From Sindora glabra (taxonomy: Eukaryota > Streptophyta > Magnoliopsida > Fabales > Fabaceae): a stretch of 64,000 nucleotides of DNA. The position numbers were made by a program, and so were the translations under genes. The notes below the pieces were generated by a model. That model saw only the letters and a program-made list of their open reading frames with translations. It did no database searches and was not told the origin of the DNA. Below, piece by piece: positions 1-12,259 of this stretch. Within the stretch, counting starts at the first letter, position 1, and every line of letters begins with the position of its first letter. Location of the stretch: the NCBI GenBank assembly GCA_020226215.1, contig CM035235.1, forward strand, positions 54,527,511-54,591,510, read 5' to 3'.

Positions 1-481
1 ATCCCTGAAAGTCTACAAGATTGAAGAGATTTATTGCAGCAACTTCGTTTACTATTTTGAGTGCCTACATGAATCCATTTTGCAATGAAAACGAAGAATA
101 AGATAGCACCTAACAATGCTATAATTGAAATCGAAAATTGGCAAGAAAATCATGTTTTCCGTGAATATATTTTCTATTTTCTTGGATGAACCGCGTGCGA
201 AACCTTGACACGGAGTCGTCCTCTAATTATTATGCCCCTTGGAAATTTGACTGAGGTACGGTTTTCAGTCTTTTAATCGATTTCAAGTTTCCAAGTGTCA
301 AATCAATGTGAATCACATCACATTTTACTAGAAGTCTGAAAGTTCCCAGAAAATTGGGATGTGTTATCGTACCGCATGTTCTCTTTTCTTCCGTAATTTT
401 TCATTATTTTTAAAAATAAAATATAGTATATATTTTAAAATTTATTATTTTTATTACAATTCATAATTTTAAATTGAATAC

Positions 482-484
<3 letters not shown>
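1..484. other. unassigned flanking sequence
   Basis: This stretch is less AT-biased than what follows, for example around 185-235 and 360-395. I see no open frame of useful length, no splice-bounded coding pattern and no transposon terminus. It could be the edge of a gene or promoter lying outside the window. Confidence 0.3.

Positions 485-537
<53 letters not shown>
485..537. repeat. (TA)n microsatellite
   Basis: An uninterrupted TA dinucleotide run. It generates a spurious alternating Ile/Tyr open frame. The ~200 bases after it (540-740) are more GC-balanced but hold nothing recognisable. Confidence 0.95.
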
Positions 538-539
<2 letters not shown>

Positions 540-739
540 CAAAATTCACACCTCCTTCCTCGAAAGCGGAGGGAATCCGTTTCCTTCTTTCATCCTTCTT
601 GCATGCTTCATGCTAACTGTAGATGGCTAAATGGGCGCGCGAGTACAAAGAAGAAAGTCAGCCACCACGCCCAATGCGGAGTATTGTTTTTCGAATTTTT
701 TTATATTTTAAATTTGAAAAAAAATCAACTCAATATTAT

Positions 740-1560
740 TTATTACAATTGTAGCGAAATATTACATATGTATTTTTTTTATTTAAATTTACCTGCAAAT
801 AATAATTTAACAAAAAACTTAGAAGATAAAATGACACATTCAATGTGCATATCAAGAAGAATAAAAGTATCGAAATGAAAACATCTGTTGTTACACATTA
901 AAATTAGAAAAATTTTAATTTTATAAAAATAAAAAATTAAAATTGAAAAAATTAAAATTTTATAAAAATTAAATTAATATAAAATTTTAATTATAAATAA
1001 AATTAATAAAAAATTAATTTTTAGGGATTAAAGTAAATTTTAGTTAAGATAAAAATAAAAATAAATAACAACTTAGAGATACAGAATCTTACATAAAATT
1101 ATAGGATAGTCTCTTTCTTTTACTCTTTTTTTTTTAATTTTTATTGTAGTGAGATATTGTATGCCTATTTTTTTATTTAAATTCATCCATAAATAGTAAT
1201 TTACTAGAAAGCCTAAAAAGCAAAATGATATATTCAAAGCGCATCTTGAGAAGAACAAAAGTACTAAAATGAAAACTAAAATGGAAACCTCTATTGTCAT
1301 ATATTAAAATTAGAGAATTCTTAATCTTATAAAAATAAAAAAATAAAAAACTTATAAAAATTAAAATTAAAGAATTTTTAATTTTATAAAAATTAAATTA
1401 ATATAAAATTTTAATTATAAATAAAATTAATAAAAAATTAATTTTTTACAGATTAAAATAAATTTTTAGTTAACATAAAAATAAAAATAAATAAAAATTT
1501 AGAAGCACAGAACCTTATATAAAATTGTAGGATAGTCTTTTTCTTTTGTCCCTTTTTTAA
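740..1560. repeat. two-copy direct duplication, ~425 bp period
   Basis: Copy 1 (about 740-1135) and copy 2 (about 1160-1560) share the same order of blocks: a TTTATTTAAATT block, a block beginning AATAGTAATTTA or AATAATAATTTA, AAGAATAAAAGTA-like sequence, a long TTTTATAAAAATTAAATTAA tract, and ATAAAATTATAGGATAGTCT-like ends. The end blocks sit at about 1088 and 1513, giving a period near 425. The copies have diverged by scattered substitutions. No coding capacity; probably an old duplicated AT-rich transposon fragment. Confidence 0.65.
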
Positions 1561-1564
1561 AAAA

Positions 1565-3872
1565 ATAATTATTCTGGATTAATTATTATTTGGAGACTAA
1601 ATAATAACATGTTGTTATTTGACAGTTTGGTTGTTAATAAAACTTGATTTATCCATTTATTTTAAATTTTTTTATCAATATTATTATTAGGAGAGAAAAT
1701 AATAACATGCTATTATTTAATAATCTAATTATTAATGAGATTTAATTTATCTATTTATTTTAAATTTTTTATTAATGTTACTATCTAGATATTAAACAGT
1801 AATATATTATTATTTATAATTTGCTTGTTAATGAGATTTAATTTATTCATTTATTTTAAATATTTAATAGATATTACTATTTGGAGATAAAATAGTAACA
1901 TCCTCTTCTTTGATAGTTTGATTATTAATGAAACTTAATTTATTCATTTATTTTGTGTCTAGTCGATGTTATTGTTTAGACATGAAACAGTAACATGTTA
2001 TTATTTAAAGACTAAATAATAACATGTTATTATTTTATAATTTGATTATTAATGAGACTTGACTTGTCTATTTATTTTAAATTTTTTACTAATACTACTG
2101 TTCGGAGATGAAACAATAACATATTACTATTTAGAAACTAAATAGTAATGTGCTTTTATTTGATAATTTAGTTATTAATGAGACTTAATTTATCTATTTA
2201 TTTTAAATTTTTTATTGATATTACTATTTAGAGATAAAATAGTAACATACTTTTTTTTGATAATTTAGTTGTTAATGAGACTTGATTCAGTAATTTGCTT
2301 GTTGATGAGATTTGATTGATCTATTTATTTTAAATATTTAATTGATATTACTGTTTGGAGACAAAACAGTAACATCTTCTTCTTTAACAATTTAGTTATT
2401 AATGAAACTTAATTTATTTATTTATTTTATTTTTAGTCGATATTATTGTTTAGAGATGAAAGAGTAACATATTATTATTTAAAGATCAAATAATAACATG
2501 TTGTTATTTTACAATTTGATTATTAATGAAACTTAATTTTTCTATTTATTTTAAATTTTTTATTAATATTACTGTTTGAAAATAAAACAATAACATGTTA
2601 CTATTTAGAAATTAAATAATAATGTACTTTTATTTGATAATTTAGTTGTTAATAAGACTTAATTTATCTATTTATTTTAAATTTTTTTATTGATATTACT
2701 ATTTAGAAATAAAATAGTAACATATTTTTCTTTAATAGTTTAGTTGTTAATGAGACTTGATTTATCTATTTATTTTGAATTTTAGTCGATGTTACTATTT
2801 AGAGATAAAACAGTAACATGTAACTATTAGAAAATTAAATAGTAATATACTATTATTTGATAGTTTAATTGTTAATGAATTTTGAATTATCAATTTATTT
2901 TGAGTTTTTAGTCAATGCTATTGTTTAGAGATGAAATAATAACATGTTACTGTCTGGAGATTAAATAATAATATACTGTTATTTAGGAATTTAGTTGTTA
3001 ATAAAACTTAATTTATTTATTTATTTTAAATTTTTTTATCGATATTACTATTTGGAGATAAAATAGTAACATCCTCTTCTTTGACAATTTAATTGTTAAT
3101 AAGACTTAATTTATCAATTTATCTCAAATTTTTTATCGATGTTACTGTTTGAAGATGACATAGTAACATATTACTATCTAAAGATCAAATAGTAATATAT
3201 TGTTATTTGACTATTTGGTTGCTAATGGAACTTAATTTATCCATTTATTTAGAATTTTTTGTCAACGTTACTATTTAAAGATGAAGTTGTAATATGTTAT
3301 TGTTTGAAGAAAAAATAGTAATATGTTATTATTTGACTATTTGGTTGTTAATGAGATTTAAATTATCCATTTATTTGGGAGTTTTTAGTCAATATTACTA
3401 TTTGTAAACTAAATAGTAGCATCCTCTTCTTTAATAGTTTAATTATTAATAAACTTGATTTATCCATTTATTTTAAATTTTTTTTATTAATGTTACTGTT
3501 TAGAGATGAAATAGTAACATGATACTATTTGAAGACTAAATAATAATATATTATTATTTGATAATTTGATTATTAATGAGACTTGATTTATCTATTTATT
3601 TTGAGTTTTTAATTAATATTACTATTTTGAAATTAAATAGTAACATATTACTGTATGGAGACTAAATAGTAACATGATCTTCTTAGGTAGTTTGGTTATT
3701 AATGAAACTTAATTTATCTATTTATTTTAAATTTTTAGGTAATATTATTGTTTGGAGATGAAATAATAACATCCTTTTTTTAACAGTTTAATTGTTAATA
3801 AGACTTAATTTATCTTTTTATTTTAAATTTTTGATCGATATTATTGTTTAGAGATGAAATAATAACATACTA
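1565..3872. repeat. diverged minisatellite array, ~97 bp monomer (5' block)
   Basis: More than twenty head-to-tail copies of a ~96-98 bp unit. Each has a TTGTTAATGAGACTTRATTTAT-like segment, then YYATTTATTTTAAATTTTT, then a TTACTGTTT...AAACAGTAACAT hairpin-like segment. Some units are longer (~125-130 bp) because the ~30 bp hairpin segment is doubled. The array resumes after an inserted LTR, at 6227-6600. No coding capacity. The monomer resembles no family I can name. Confidence 0.85.
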
Positions 3873-6226
3873 TGTTAGCCTTAAGGCTTCATGTGATGAG
3901 TTTTGATGATGATAAATTAATGTTACAATAGCATTGTATATCTTATACTAAAGTGATCTATATTATACAAGCTTTAATAGATATACTATGTTATGGTTGA
4001 TGATATGCTTGATTATATGCTAAAAGAGTTATAAGTTTATATAAGCATTACTAAGCATATGATCAATTGAGATATATGAAAGGATGATTATGCATGTTCT
4101 TATGCTAATTTGTTTTATATATGAATCATGCATCAATATCTTGATATATTAGATTGGACTAACTATATAGTTTGCAAAGTTTATAAACTTATATATAGGA
4201 AAGTCCAAAATGAAGAAGAGTGAGCATTGAAGCAAGAAAATGAAAAATCATATTGTGCTTAACTCTAAAATAAGGAAGAAATGCAAGAAATAAGATGTGA
4301 CCCAAGCATTGAAGAATGAGAAAATTAAAGTGTGTGAAAGCTTGGAAGCATCAAGAAAAGTCAAGGAACTCGATTGGTATAGTCTTTTCATTTTAACCTT
4401 AGACTTCCTTGTAAAATAGAGTATTTCATGATATAGAGTTCAAACATATTTTCATAATATTAACTTGATCAAAATGTTTTAAAAGATAGCCCACAATTCA
4501 TGTTTTTACAAGATAGCCTATGGGGACATTTCAAAAACAAATGAGATATGAGGTTTTAATATTTTCAATATTGACCTTTGGTCATTCTCTTAATCATATC
4601 TTATAAAATGCTCTTGATTTGATTGTCAAACCTTTTTCATATGAAAATAGACTTAATGAGATTTTCATGAAAATATCATTTGCTTAAAATGATCAATATA
4701 TGAAAAAGTTATGATCTCTTCAAGTTGAGTTTAAAAACTAGCCTTCTGCATTTTAGCCATTTCTGACGTGTGCTCATTATTTTGATCATATCTTGAAAAA
4801 TACAAATTATATTAGCATGAAATTATTTTTATATAAAAAAAGAATCAAATATATTTTCATGGATAAGTCATTTGCTTAAAATTACTAAGATATGAAAGAG
4901 ATATGAATTTTACAAGTTGAGTCTCAAAATCAGATTTTTACAAATTCACTGTTTCTGACCTTTGCTCATTGTTTTGAACATATCTCAAAAATTAGATTAT
5001 ATATGAGCATAAAACTAGTCCCATTTGAAAGTAAACTTAATTATCTTTCTAACGATAGGTTATTTGTTTAAAATGAACTTAAAATGATAAAGTTATGACC
5101 TTTTAAAGTTGAGTCTGTATTTTTGTCTGAGTGAATCGATTGATCAATTGATTCCAGACATCCAGAGAACACCTTGAATGTCTTGAATCGATTCCAGCTG
5201 TTCTGGTGTATAAATAACAGCTAGTAATGGCTAGTTTTCATTCCTAATAACCCTAAACGACTATAATACTCTATAGGATTCATATATAAGCTAAGAAACA
5301 CAAAATATAATGTAGAAAGAGCCTGAACTTCACTTGAAAACATCATTTTACATCCTTCTTCATCCAAATCATGATTTGAGCTTTAATTTCTGAAATTCTT
5401 CTATTCTAAGTGCTTCATTTGTATTATTCACTCTTTAAGAGAGTTTGTATGAATTGTTCTTCATCATATATCATTTCCTAATTGTAAAGGGTGAGGTATC
5501 CCTTAGAAAACTTAGAAAGGGTGAGGTATCCCTTGTAAGAGAGTTTTTGCTCAAGGAAGAGTAAGGATTATAAGGCTTCTTCAAGTGTCAATTGAAACTT
5601 GAAGGGATAGTAGATTAATACAAGCTTAGAGAGCTTAGAAAGTGGATGTACACCTTGGTGAGGATATCCAAGGAAGGAACCACTATAAATCCTTATGTTT
5701 GATATCTCTTGCTTATCTCTTTATTATTTCTGCACTACACTCTATTTCTCTAGTTTTTGCTCTATTTTTCTTACTATATATGCTCTATTTTATTGATGTC
5801 ATTTGTTGATATATTATGTTATAATGCTTATGTTATTGCTTGGATATTTGAATGATTAAAAGAGAAATTCATCTCTATTTTGCTATTATTATTTATTGAG
5901 ATATTGTGCTGAATGCTTTATTCTTGTTGTTAAATACATTATACTTCAATGTTAATTTTGTTGGTTCAATAATTGAAAAAGAAATCAATATATGCATTGG
6001 CTTCTTAATTCTTATTTATGCATAATTGATTAAGTTACTTTACACTAGTTCTTTGAATTGTTATATCTTAAGTGCAAACATATTCATAAAACCTTAGAAG
6101 TGTTTGAATCAAAATTATTCTCATGACTTCCTAAAATCAAAGGGTTTCCAAAAAGAATTTGAGAAATAAGAAAATTTTAAAATACCTAATTTACCCTCTC
6201 TTGGGTGTGGGTTGCTAAGGCCAACA
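3873..6226 (+). mobile_element. solo LTR, probably Ty1-copia/Sirevirus-like
   Basis: A 2,354 bp block interrupts the minisatellite. It starts TGTTAGCC and ends GGCCAACA, the inverted terminal pattern of an LTR. The flanks TACTA (3868-3872) and TGCTA (6227-6231) are a 5 bp target duplication with one mismatch. A TATA box (TATAAATA, 5209-5216) marks the plus-strand promoter. The downstream segment with repeated GGGTGAGGTATCCCTT blocks (about 5485-5545) and the GGTGAGGATATCC...GAACCACTATAAATC region resembles R-U5 regions of Sirevirus LTRs. That lineage is my inference. No internal domain is present, so this is a solo LTR left by recombination. Confidence 0.7.
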
Positions 6227-6600
6227 TGCTACTGTTTGAAAATTAAACAGTAACATACTATTATTTAGCAATTTAATTATTAATGAGACATGAATTATCC
6301 ATTTATTTAGGATTTTTAGTTAATGTTACTATCTAAAAATTAAACAATAACATCATTTTCTTTAATAGTTTAATTATTAATTAGACTTGATTTATTCATT
6401 TATTTTAAATTTTTAGTTGATATTACTGTTTAGGTACATATTATTGTTTGGAGATCAAATTGTAATATGCTATTATTTGGCAATTTGATTGTTAAGGAGA
6501 CTTGATTTGTCCCTTTATTTAAAGTTTTTGATTGATATTATTATTTGAAAATAAAATAATAATATGTTATTCTTTGATAATTTTATTGTTAAGAAAGTTA
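6227..6600. repeat. minisatellite array, 3' block
   Basis: Continuation of the ~97 bp array with the same ATTAATGAGACWTGAATTATCC and TTACTGTTT elements. It shows that the solo LTR at 3873-6226 inserted into a pre-existing array. Copies here are more degraded and fade out near 6600. Confidence 0.75.
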
Positions 6601-7612
6601 TGATGGCACTATTGTACACTAAAAGAATTAGGGAGCAAAAATTTAATATGAGATTTAAATGAACTTAAATTGAGAAAAATAAAGTCAAGGTTGACAAAAC
6701 AATAAGAAAATAAAAAAATTAAAAAAATCATTGAAAAAGGCCTTTTTTCCTAGTTAGAGCGGGCAAAACATCTTCAATTTTTGTAAGTATATAGATTTCA
6801 AAAAGTTATATGAAATTAACATATAATTTTCCTTAATCGGACAACCAAGCGTAAAATTATGGTCATTCAAAATTTTGAACTTAATATAAATATTTTTTAT
6901 CAGGTGGATCCTGCCAAAATCAAAATTTCTTATTTTTTATTGAAAGATTATAAGAAGAAGAATAAAGACAAGTGATCATTTACAAAATTTGGTTAACTAA
7001 TCATGGAGTTATATTCTTTTAAAATTCCTAATTCATGATTGCTTTTTCTTGGTTAAAAAAAATGGTATTTTGATAGTATAATACAAATAATTCATTAAAT
7101 CGGTACTTATTTGAAATAAATATTGATACTAGTATCTCTTTGAAAGAAAGTTCAAGACGTGGTATTACAATGCAATTTATTGTTTAAATTTTAACTCAAA
7201 GTTTTATTTTATGTTAAATAATTTATTATTTTTAAATAAAAATAATAAAGAAATAATTAAATAGTAGCATAATTTTAAATTACATCTAAAAATTAAAAAA
7301 TTTTATAATTTTATTTTACAATAATTATAATTATTATACTTTTATTAATTACAACATAATTGTAATTTATTTGTAATAATTAATAGTGGAACCATGACTT
7401 AGGGTTAACAAAATATATATTTTAATAGTATAGAATTTAAATATTAATGAAATATTTTGAATAGAATATAATTGTACATTAAATTTTAAGAAAATGAGTG
7501 AAAATATGTCTATACTAAAGTTTTGTTTCATGTAATAAATAATCTAACTTATAGATTAATAAGTTATAAGTTAATATTTAAAAGTATTTCTTACACTAAC
7601 TTATTCAAAATA
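6601..7612. other. AT-rich intergenic DNA, nothing recognised
   Basis: No open frame of note, no transposon terminus and no tandem structure. Mostly A/T homopolymer-rich sequence. Confidence 0.5.
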
Positions 7613-8106
7613 TAGGCTCCCATTAAATAAGCTACTTAAATAAGCTATTAGCTTTTCAAATTCTTTTTAAATTTATCCTCATTCTTTTTATAAATTTACA
7701 ATCCATGTCCTTTATAATAAAAATTTAAATATTTTTCCTAAAATATAACTAATTATATTTTAAGCAATTATAATTTTATTATAAATAATAAAATAAAAAT
7801 TATATAAGTAAATAAATATATAAATTTATAAGATATAATTACTTAAATATTAAATATTATATTTTTATTTTAAACTTATTAATTACATTAATATAATTTA
7901 ATTTTTATATAAATATAAATTATTTTAATTATATATCTATTTCTATTAATATGTTCTTTTAATTAGTTTAATAGTTAATTTTGTGAAATATTTCATCTAA
8001 CTTATTAGTTATTAATTATAAATTATCAGTTATCAACTAACTTATTAAATAATATATAATTTATTAATTATTAGTTAACTTATTAATTATTTATTCAAAA
8101 TAGAGC

Positions 8107-8109
<3 letters not shown>
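7613..8109. mobile_element. candidate AT-rich MITE
   Basis: The left end TAGGCTCCCATTAAATAAG and the right end, which reads TAGGCTCTATTTTGAATAA in reverse complement, form imperfect terminal inverted repeats about 500 bp apart. TA flanks both sides. The interior is rich in TTATTAATTA-type inverted motifs and non-coding. The right end abuts a long (TA)n run. Superfamily unknown; a TA target site is possible but cannot be proven next to a TA microsatellite. Confidence 0.45.

Positions 8110-8110
<1 letters not shown>

Positions 8111-8185
<75 letters not shown>
8111..8185. repeat. (TA)n microsatellite
   Basis: About 37 uninterrupted TA units directly after the MITE-like element. Confidence 0.95.
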
Positions 8186-8187
<2 letters not shown>

Positions 8188-8700
8188 GCTCATTTGTGTG
8201 AGCTGGCCTTAAACAGGCAGGGCATGGTTGGCTCGGAACTTCTAAATTCAAAGTCCCAATATGGTTATGATCAGGTTGCATGTACACAGGATGGCTTGCG
8301 ACCATTTTTCTTTAATTTTAATTTTAAAATTTTAAATAAAAAATCTAAAAGTATTTTAAAACACCAAATGTTCATTTATAAAATGAATCATAATACATTT
8401 AATATTCATACATTACTTTAAAAAATATTAAACATACATAAATAATTCATAAAATATTTATAAAATAAAAATATTATTTGCAAATAATTTATAACATAAC
8501 TTTATATAATAAAAAAATAAAAAAATATAATTTTATTTGAATTGAAAATTTGAATCTATATGAAAATAAAATACTAATATTTAAAACAACTTTATTGAAA
8601 ATTTTGGAGTGCAAACCACAAAAAATCCAACCGGTATTTAAATGACATTCTATTTAAAAAAATTTTGCCCATAAAAGTGCACGAAGGAATGTGGTGCAGT
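8186..8700. other. unassigned sequence with a GC-richer start
   Basis: About 8186-8305 is more GC-balanced than its surroundings, but neither strand gives a recognisable protein. The rest is AT-rich with no visible structure. Confidence 0.3.
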
Positions 8701-9353
8701 TAGGGATGGCAATTTGACCTATGTTTAACAGGTTCCTTCAATTTTTACTCATTCGGATATTGGTATGAAGCCCTTAAAAAATGAATATGGATATGAATAA
8801 GAGAAATTTTATAAGAATTTTACTGAGTATGAATACAAGCAAAAGATAGTACTACCCAATCTTTTCTATATCTATATTATACAATATATAATAATATATA
8901 TTTATATATAAATTTGATATATAATAAAAATTAAAATTAAAATCATGTATATAATTAATTAAGTTAAATATAAAAACTTTTTAAAGATAAATAATAACAA
9001 AAGAATTTACATTATTCTTTATTGTATTAGCATTATTAGAATTTTCAAGTATTTATTATTCAAATAATTGTTATTTTATTAAAAAATAATGAGATATTAT
9101 AATTGAATAAATATGATAAAAATAATTAGATATTTTTAAGTTTTTTTTATAAAATCATAATCAGATATAAATAAACATGTATTGTTAAAGTAAAATGAAA
9201 AAAATATGAATAAGTATGAAAATTCGGATATTTAATGCATATTAAAAATTTTATCAATATGAATATAAAAATGAGAAATGATAAAATATTTTAAAAAGAA
9301 AATGGATAAAGAGATTTTAATTTTTTACGCATATCCTCCGCATTGTATTCCTA
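8701..9353. mobile_element. candidate hAT-like non-autonomous element
   Basis: The left end TAGGGATGGCAATTTGACC and the right end, TAGGAATACAATGCGGAGG in reverse complement, resemble the TAGGGRTGGCAAT termini of a common plant hAT MITE type. The interior is non-coding and AT-rich. I see no clean 8 bp target duplication, so the element is old or the limits are slightly off. Confidence 0.5.
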
Positions 9354-9362
9354 AGTATAACC

Positions 9363-9678
9363 GGTTTAGAGGTGCTTAATGGATATAAGATTTACGAGCC
9401 TAATTGATCGGTTTGTAGATTTTTTATAAATCAAGCTTATTAAAAATAAATTCATAAAAAAATTTAAATTGATTAAATTCATGTAGATTTTGAGTTAGCT
9501 TGTGGATCAACTACTTTTTTAAGGCAAAAAGGGATTAATCCATAGACTTACTGCATAGATCAAATAAGTCAAAATAAACTTGCTTAAAATATAAGTTTTA
9601 ATGTGACAAACCTGAGCAGGTTTGGCTTGCACTGATTTTGACCTAATCTAGTCTATTTGAATTGCTAAATATCCCTAA
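9363..9678. mobile_element. second candidate hAT-like fragment
   Basis: Begins near GGTTTAGAGGTGCTTAATGG and ends CTAAATATCCCTAATTG, whose reverse complement starts CAATTAGGGATATTTAG. The ends are related to the neighbouring 8701-9353 element. Non-coding. Boundaries and classification are tentative. Confidence 0.35.
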
Positions 9679-11180
9679 TTGAATTCTTTTTGAAAAATAA
9701 AACTCTTTTCATATTTATTGTCTTCATTCATAAATTTTAAATTTAAGATTTTATTTAAGAAAATTGAGCTTTAACCTTGCCAAATTTTACCCCTTAGGAT
9801 GTAATTCTATTCCATTACCGTCTAAATAGTCCTTAACTATTAATATTAAAGTCATTATAACTATACCACGTCCCCAATAACATAGTCCTAGTTTTGAGAA
9901 AATTATGTTCGATCACAAGCTAAGTTTTCTATTTCAATAAATGCGTATCCTTTTATACAATAATAGAAAATATGGACATAGATAAATTGCTTTATGGTTA
10001 AATTAGTGAGCAGTAATTCAAAAAAAATTTAAATAAAGTTTCATAGATATTTATCTCTAATTAAATTAGTAGTAATTATTTTATAATTATTAAATTAAAA
10101 TTATTAATAATTAATAGAATAATTAATACACATGTCATAATTTGAATAAAGAATCTTACATCAAATACTCAAGAAATTTTACCTCAATATATTCACCATG
10201 ATGTATGTCAAGATGAAATCATTTTTATAATGGAAATAGGGTTTAAATTTGATCCATTGCAAAATTGTTATATTATGGATGAATACAAAATAATATTTTA
10301 TTAAAAATTAATATTAATTAAATTTTTTTATTAATAATAAAAATTTTAAATAATTTTTTAATTATATAATAACTCATAAATGAATAATAGTATAAAAATA
10401 ATTTACAATAATAATAAATTAACTTTAAATTCATAAAGATAACTCTATCAAAAATTAAATTGAAATATGCATAAAAAATTATTTACTTGGTTATTAAGTT
10501 GTTAAAATAAGACAACTTACCATAAAATTTAAACTTTTTTAAATTGAACTAATGATTAATATAATTTATTATCTTTAATTATTTATGATTAAAAATTTAT
10601 TTTGATTCTTGTAAGATTAAATTTTTATTAATTTCATTTTAAGTTTTTATTAATTTCATTCCTACTTAAAAATTTATTAATTTGATTTCTATAAAATTAA
10701 AAATTTTTAAATTTTAATCATTCCTTATAATAATTCAGTATTTTATTTCATATATAAAAAGATTAAAATTTAAAGATTTTTAAATTTACATATACTAAAT
10801 TAATATAAATTTTTAGTTGAAAATAAAATTAATTTTGTATAAATTAAAATAAATTTTTAGTCATTATTCATATCTTAAATTGAAATACTGCTCGAATTAC
10901 TAAATTTATTAAAAAAATGTTACATAGTTTGACTTTATTGCAATCTACTCTAAGATCGACTAGACTTCAACTTTTTTAGGTGCTATCTACTATGTCTTTA
11001 GGTAAAATAAGGGTTTAAAACTTTGGGTGAGCTGGCAATTATTGATTGGTCTAAGTGTTATTATTGGCAGCAAAGGTTATATTTAATATACAGCCTAATA
11101 TTTTTTGAAATTATATGTTATACCCAACATAATTCAGCTAACTTTTTATATCAATGTTTTTCTTGATATAATGCTCATCT
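9679..11180. other. AT-rich intergenic DNA, nothing recognised
   Basis: Long A/T-rich tract without open frames, tandem repeats or transposon ends that I can recognise. Short TTTAGTTGAAAATAAAATTAA-like motifs recur around 10600-10870 but do not resolve into an element. Confidence 0.4.
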
Positions 11181-11329
11181 ATAATCGGAACTTTATGCAA
11201 TCGGGTTGTTTACTGTTGGAACTTTGTGATATGATGTACAGTGAATAAAAATTGAAACTCTATGAAAGTAAAGCAAATGATTGTAGACGGGTTGCTTGCT
11301 GCAATAAGAGAAACAGGAGAACTTTAAAA

Positions 11330-12003
11330 TTTTCCTTGATTTTCTAGAATGGACCAGCAATGGTGGCAACATTGCTATAAAGGAAGCCATGGCCTTAGAA
11401 GAAACTTGGAAAAAAAAAAGAATCTTAGTTCATGAATTCCTTATTCCAAAGCCTAACACAATCATCCGGTTAAAATAGGAATTGAAATTATGGGTAGTAA
11501 AAAGGGAGGAGCTTTACCTTGTATTATTTCAAATGGTAAGGAGAGAGATAAAAAGGTTGCAGAGAATTCCTCTTGAATTCTCACACAAGAAAGAGCTTTC
11601 TTGTTATGATTGATGTTCCTAACCATGAATATTTCTCTTACTTGGGTCCAAAAACTCAAATGGAGGTTGCAAATTAAGTGAAAGTGGATATGGTTAAGGC
11701 GAAGATGAAAGCAAAGATTGGGGCGAAGTTAAGGGACAGACAAACACTGCAAAATGTGCAAAGATTGATGTGGAGATAAAAAATTATAGCAAAGTAGAGG
11801 CAAGGAGAAGGGAAGAAGGAGGAGATCAGGATGAGGATGGAGGTGAAAGTGTTTAAGAATGAGAAGGAGGCGGAAATAGTGAAAACCAATTCTAACCTTG
11901 CTAAAAAGAAGGTTGCCTAGACAAAGGTTTTGCAAGTAGTAGAAGTTGTGGCGGCAAAGATGGTGGCATTGAGAGAAGCAAAGTTGCAAAAGGAGTGGAG
12001 CTA
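11330..12003 (+). pseudogene. possible decayed coding remnant, Lys/Glu-rich, unidentified
   Basis: The plus strand here is unusually purine-rich and less AT-biased. Around 11330-11455 one frame reads plausibly as protein (WTSNGGNIAIKEAMALEETW). Around 11680-12002 frames read as Lys/Glu/Ala/Arg-rich peptide (for example VKAKMKAKIGAKLRDRQ) broken by stops. This may be the wreck of an exon encoding a charged, coiled-coil-like protein. I do not recognise the family and no continuous model can be built. The minus-strand frames here are long only because the plus strand is purine-rich. It could equally be non-coding. Confidence 0.25.
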
Positions 12004-12259
12004 GAAATTTCAATTAATTTATGTACCTTTTTGTTAAATTTCCCTACAACATAAAATTAAAGTTTCAATTAAAGGTCTTGATTTCTTAAAGAAAATCGCA
12101 AAAGTTGAGGTGTCAAAGATGGTGGTGTTGAGGGAAGCAAAGTTGCAAAAGGAGTAGAGCTAGAAATTTCAATTAATTTATGTACCTTTTTGTTAATTTC
12201 TTCTACAATATAAAATTAAATTTTCAATTAAAGGTTGTGATTTCTTAAAGAAAATCAAA
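11942..12259. repeat. two-copy tandem duplication, 159 bp period
   Basis: The segment starting GCAAAGATGGTGGCATTGAG at 11954 recurs as TCAAAGATGGTGGTGTTGAG at 12114. Both continue through AAGCAAAGTTGCAAAAGGAG, AATTTATGTACCTTTTTGTT and TTGATTTCTTAAAGAAAATC-like ends. Only scattered substitutions separate the copies. The duplication includes the end of the possible coding remnant. Confidence 0.85.

Noticed and set aside
474..878. 134-codon plus-strand open frame
   Set aside because: It begins in a (TA)n run, giving alternating Ile/Tyr, and continues through unrelated sequence with no family resemblance.
1565..3872. CRISPR-like regular repetition
   Set aside because: Monomers are directly adjacent ~97 bp units without unique spacers, in a plant nuclear context; this is a minisatellite.
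8087..8305. 72-codon minus-strand frame
   Set aside because: Half of it is the (TA)n microsatellite. The rest resembles nothing.
11193..12013. Several overlapping minus-strand frames (61-94 codons)
   Set aside because: They are Leu/Phe/Ser-rich only because the plus strand is purine-rich. There is no consistent frame or family similarity.
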